This document shows positions 4,740-5,371 of a stretch of DNA of 5,371 bases, piece by piece. The stretch is from Actinomycetes bacterium. Its GTDB lineage: Bacteria > Actinomycetota > Actinomycetes > Propionibacteriales > Propionibacteriaceae. The translations under genes and the position numbers were made by a program. The DNA lies in NCBI GenBank assembly GCA_023437345.1, contig JAEZGC010000211.1, forward strand, positions 1 to 5,371. Reading direction: 5' to 3'. The notes under the pieces are model-generated. The model was not told the origin of the DNA, did not search any database, and saw nothing but the letters and a program-made list of their open reading frames with translations. The stretch's first letter is position 1; every line of letters begins with the position of its first letter.

Positions 4740-5371
4740 CCCAGACCACCGCGGGCGCCCGGCCCGCCACCCGCCCCCCGTCGATCAAGACCACCTGCCA
4801 TGCCGGCGGCGCCGCCGCCTCGGCGGGTCCCGACGCGCCGGTGGTCGCGCTGGTCGGGTCTCCCAACACCGGCAAGTCCACGCTGTTCAACGCCCTGACC
4901 GGCTCGCGGGTCACCATGGGCAACTGGCCCGGCACCACGGTCGAGGTCTCCCGCGGCATCTGGCGCACCGACGGCGCCGCGTGCGGGTGTGGCGGGGGAG
5001 CGGCGTGCACCTGTCAGGGCTGCGCGTGCGCCGGCCGGGTGGACATCACGCTGGTCGACCTGCCCGGTGCCTACTCGCTGGAGCCGGAGTCGCCCGACGA
5101 GGCGCTGACCCGGGAACTGCTGGTCGAGGGGCCGGCCGATGAACGACCCGACGTCTGCGTCCTCGTGGTGGACGCCTCCCGGCTGTCGCAGAGCCTCTTC
5201 CTGGTCTCGCAGGTGCGCGAGCACCCGATCCGGGTCGTGGTGGCGGTGACGATGCTGGACATCGCCGCCAAGCACGGGATCACCCTCGACCTCGACAAGC
5301 TGAGCGAGGCGGTCGGGGCGCCGGTGGTCGCTCTCGACCCGCGCCGGCGCACCGGCCTGACTGCCCTGGCC
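4736..5371 (+). CDS. feoB: Ferrous iron transporter FeoB, N-terminal G domain (3'-truncated by window edge)
   Basis: FeoB is the inner-membrane Fe(II) transporter with an N-terminal cytosolic GTPase-like domain. Only 212 codons are visible, covering the G domain; the helical domain and membrane part lie beyond the window. The ATG shares bases with the feoA TGA (ATGA overlap) and has only a weak GGA upstream, so coupling to feoA is likely. Visible motifs: a 33-residue A/P/T-rich N-terminal extension with C21-H22; G1 P-loop GSPNTGKS (41-48); switch I GNWPGTTVE (62-70) with the G2 threonine; G3 DLPG (108-111); VVDASRL (144-150). Two departures stand out. A glycine/cysteine-rich insert (about 79-100) with C83, C85, C91, C93, C96 and C98 separates switch I from G3. 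The G4 motif reads TMLD (172-175) where NxxD is expected, and the G5 region has D201 where a Ser/Thr is usual. The rest aligns well with E. coli FeoB from memory. Confidence 0.92.
   Translation, partial: MTQTTAGARPATRPPSIKTTCHAGGAAASAGPDAPVVALVGSPNTGKSTLFNALTGSRVTMGNWPGTTVEVSRGIWRTDGAACGCGGGAACTCQGCACAGRVDITLVDLPGAYSLEPESPDEALTRELLVEGPADERPDVCVLVVDASRLSQSLFLVSQVREHPIRVVVAVTMLDIAAKHGITLDLDKLSEAVGAPVVALDPRRRTGLTALA

Noticed and set aside
4970..5035. Possibility that the FeoB cysteine insert is a frameshift artefact
   Set aside because: The P-loop and switch I before it and DLPG after it are in the same frame, so no compensating frameshifts are needed.
4502..5275. Minus-strand open frame (257 codons) antisense to feoA/feoB
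   Set aside because: Translation lacks family features, and the plus strand holds clear FeoA and FeoB motifs behind an iron box.

Overview
The window is a compact, very GC-rich stretch with strong G/C preference at third codon positions and 4-nt or 1-nt gene overlaps. This is typical of a high-GC actinobacterium. The block pncB / clpS / DUF2017 supports that: from memory, Mycobacterium tuberculosis has the same three-gene neighbourhood (Rv1330c, Rv1331, Rv1332). I cannot name a genus. Six genes are visible, four complete and two cut by the window edges.

Layout. (1) Positions 1-1440, plus strand: the C-terminal two thirds of a GH77 4-alpha-glucanotransferase (malQ), with all three catalytic acidic residues present. 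(2) Positions 1453-3386, minus strand: a two-gene NAD-salvage operon. pncB (nicotinate phosphoribosyltransferase) is transcribed first and pncA (nicotinamidase) second, joined by a TGATG stop/start overlap. pncA and malQ converge with only 12 bp between them. (3) Positions 3387-3510: a divergent promoter region with a perfect 14-bp direct repeat. (4) Positions 3511-4373, plus strand: clpS (N-degron adaptor of the Clp protease) followed, with a GTGA overlap, by a DUF2017 gene. (5) Positions 4374-4505: an intergenic region that is GC-rich at first, then AT-rich, ending in a DtxR/IdeR-type iron box that abuts the feoA start codon. (6) Positions 4506-5371: feoA and the N-terminal G domain of feoB (ferrous iron transport), overlapping by ATGA and running off the right edge.

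How the genes work together. PncA and PncB carry out consecutive steps (nicotinamide to nicotinate to nicotinate mononucleotide), and the overlap suggests coupled translation. FeoA and FeoB form the Fe(II) uptake unit, and the iron box predicts repression when iron is plentiful. ClpS and the DUF2017 protein probably share a transcript, but the DUF2017 function is unknown.

Points that stand out. The FeoB G domain carries an unusual six-cysteine insert between switch I and the G3 motif, and its G4 motif reads TMLD instead of NxxD. All three transcription units that start in the window (pncB, clpS, feoA) have a NANNNT hexamer exactly 7 nt before their ATG, which predicts leaderless mRNAs. In feoA that hexamer lies inside the iron box. 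No RNA gene, CRISPR array, insertion sequence or attachment site is visible. I saw no clear sign of an undescribed multi-gene system; the novelty candidates are the FeoB domain and the promoter architecture.
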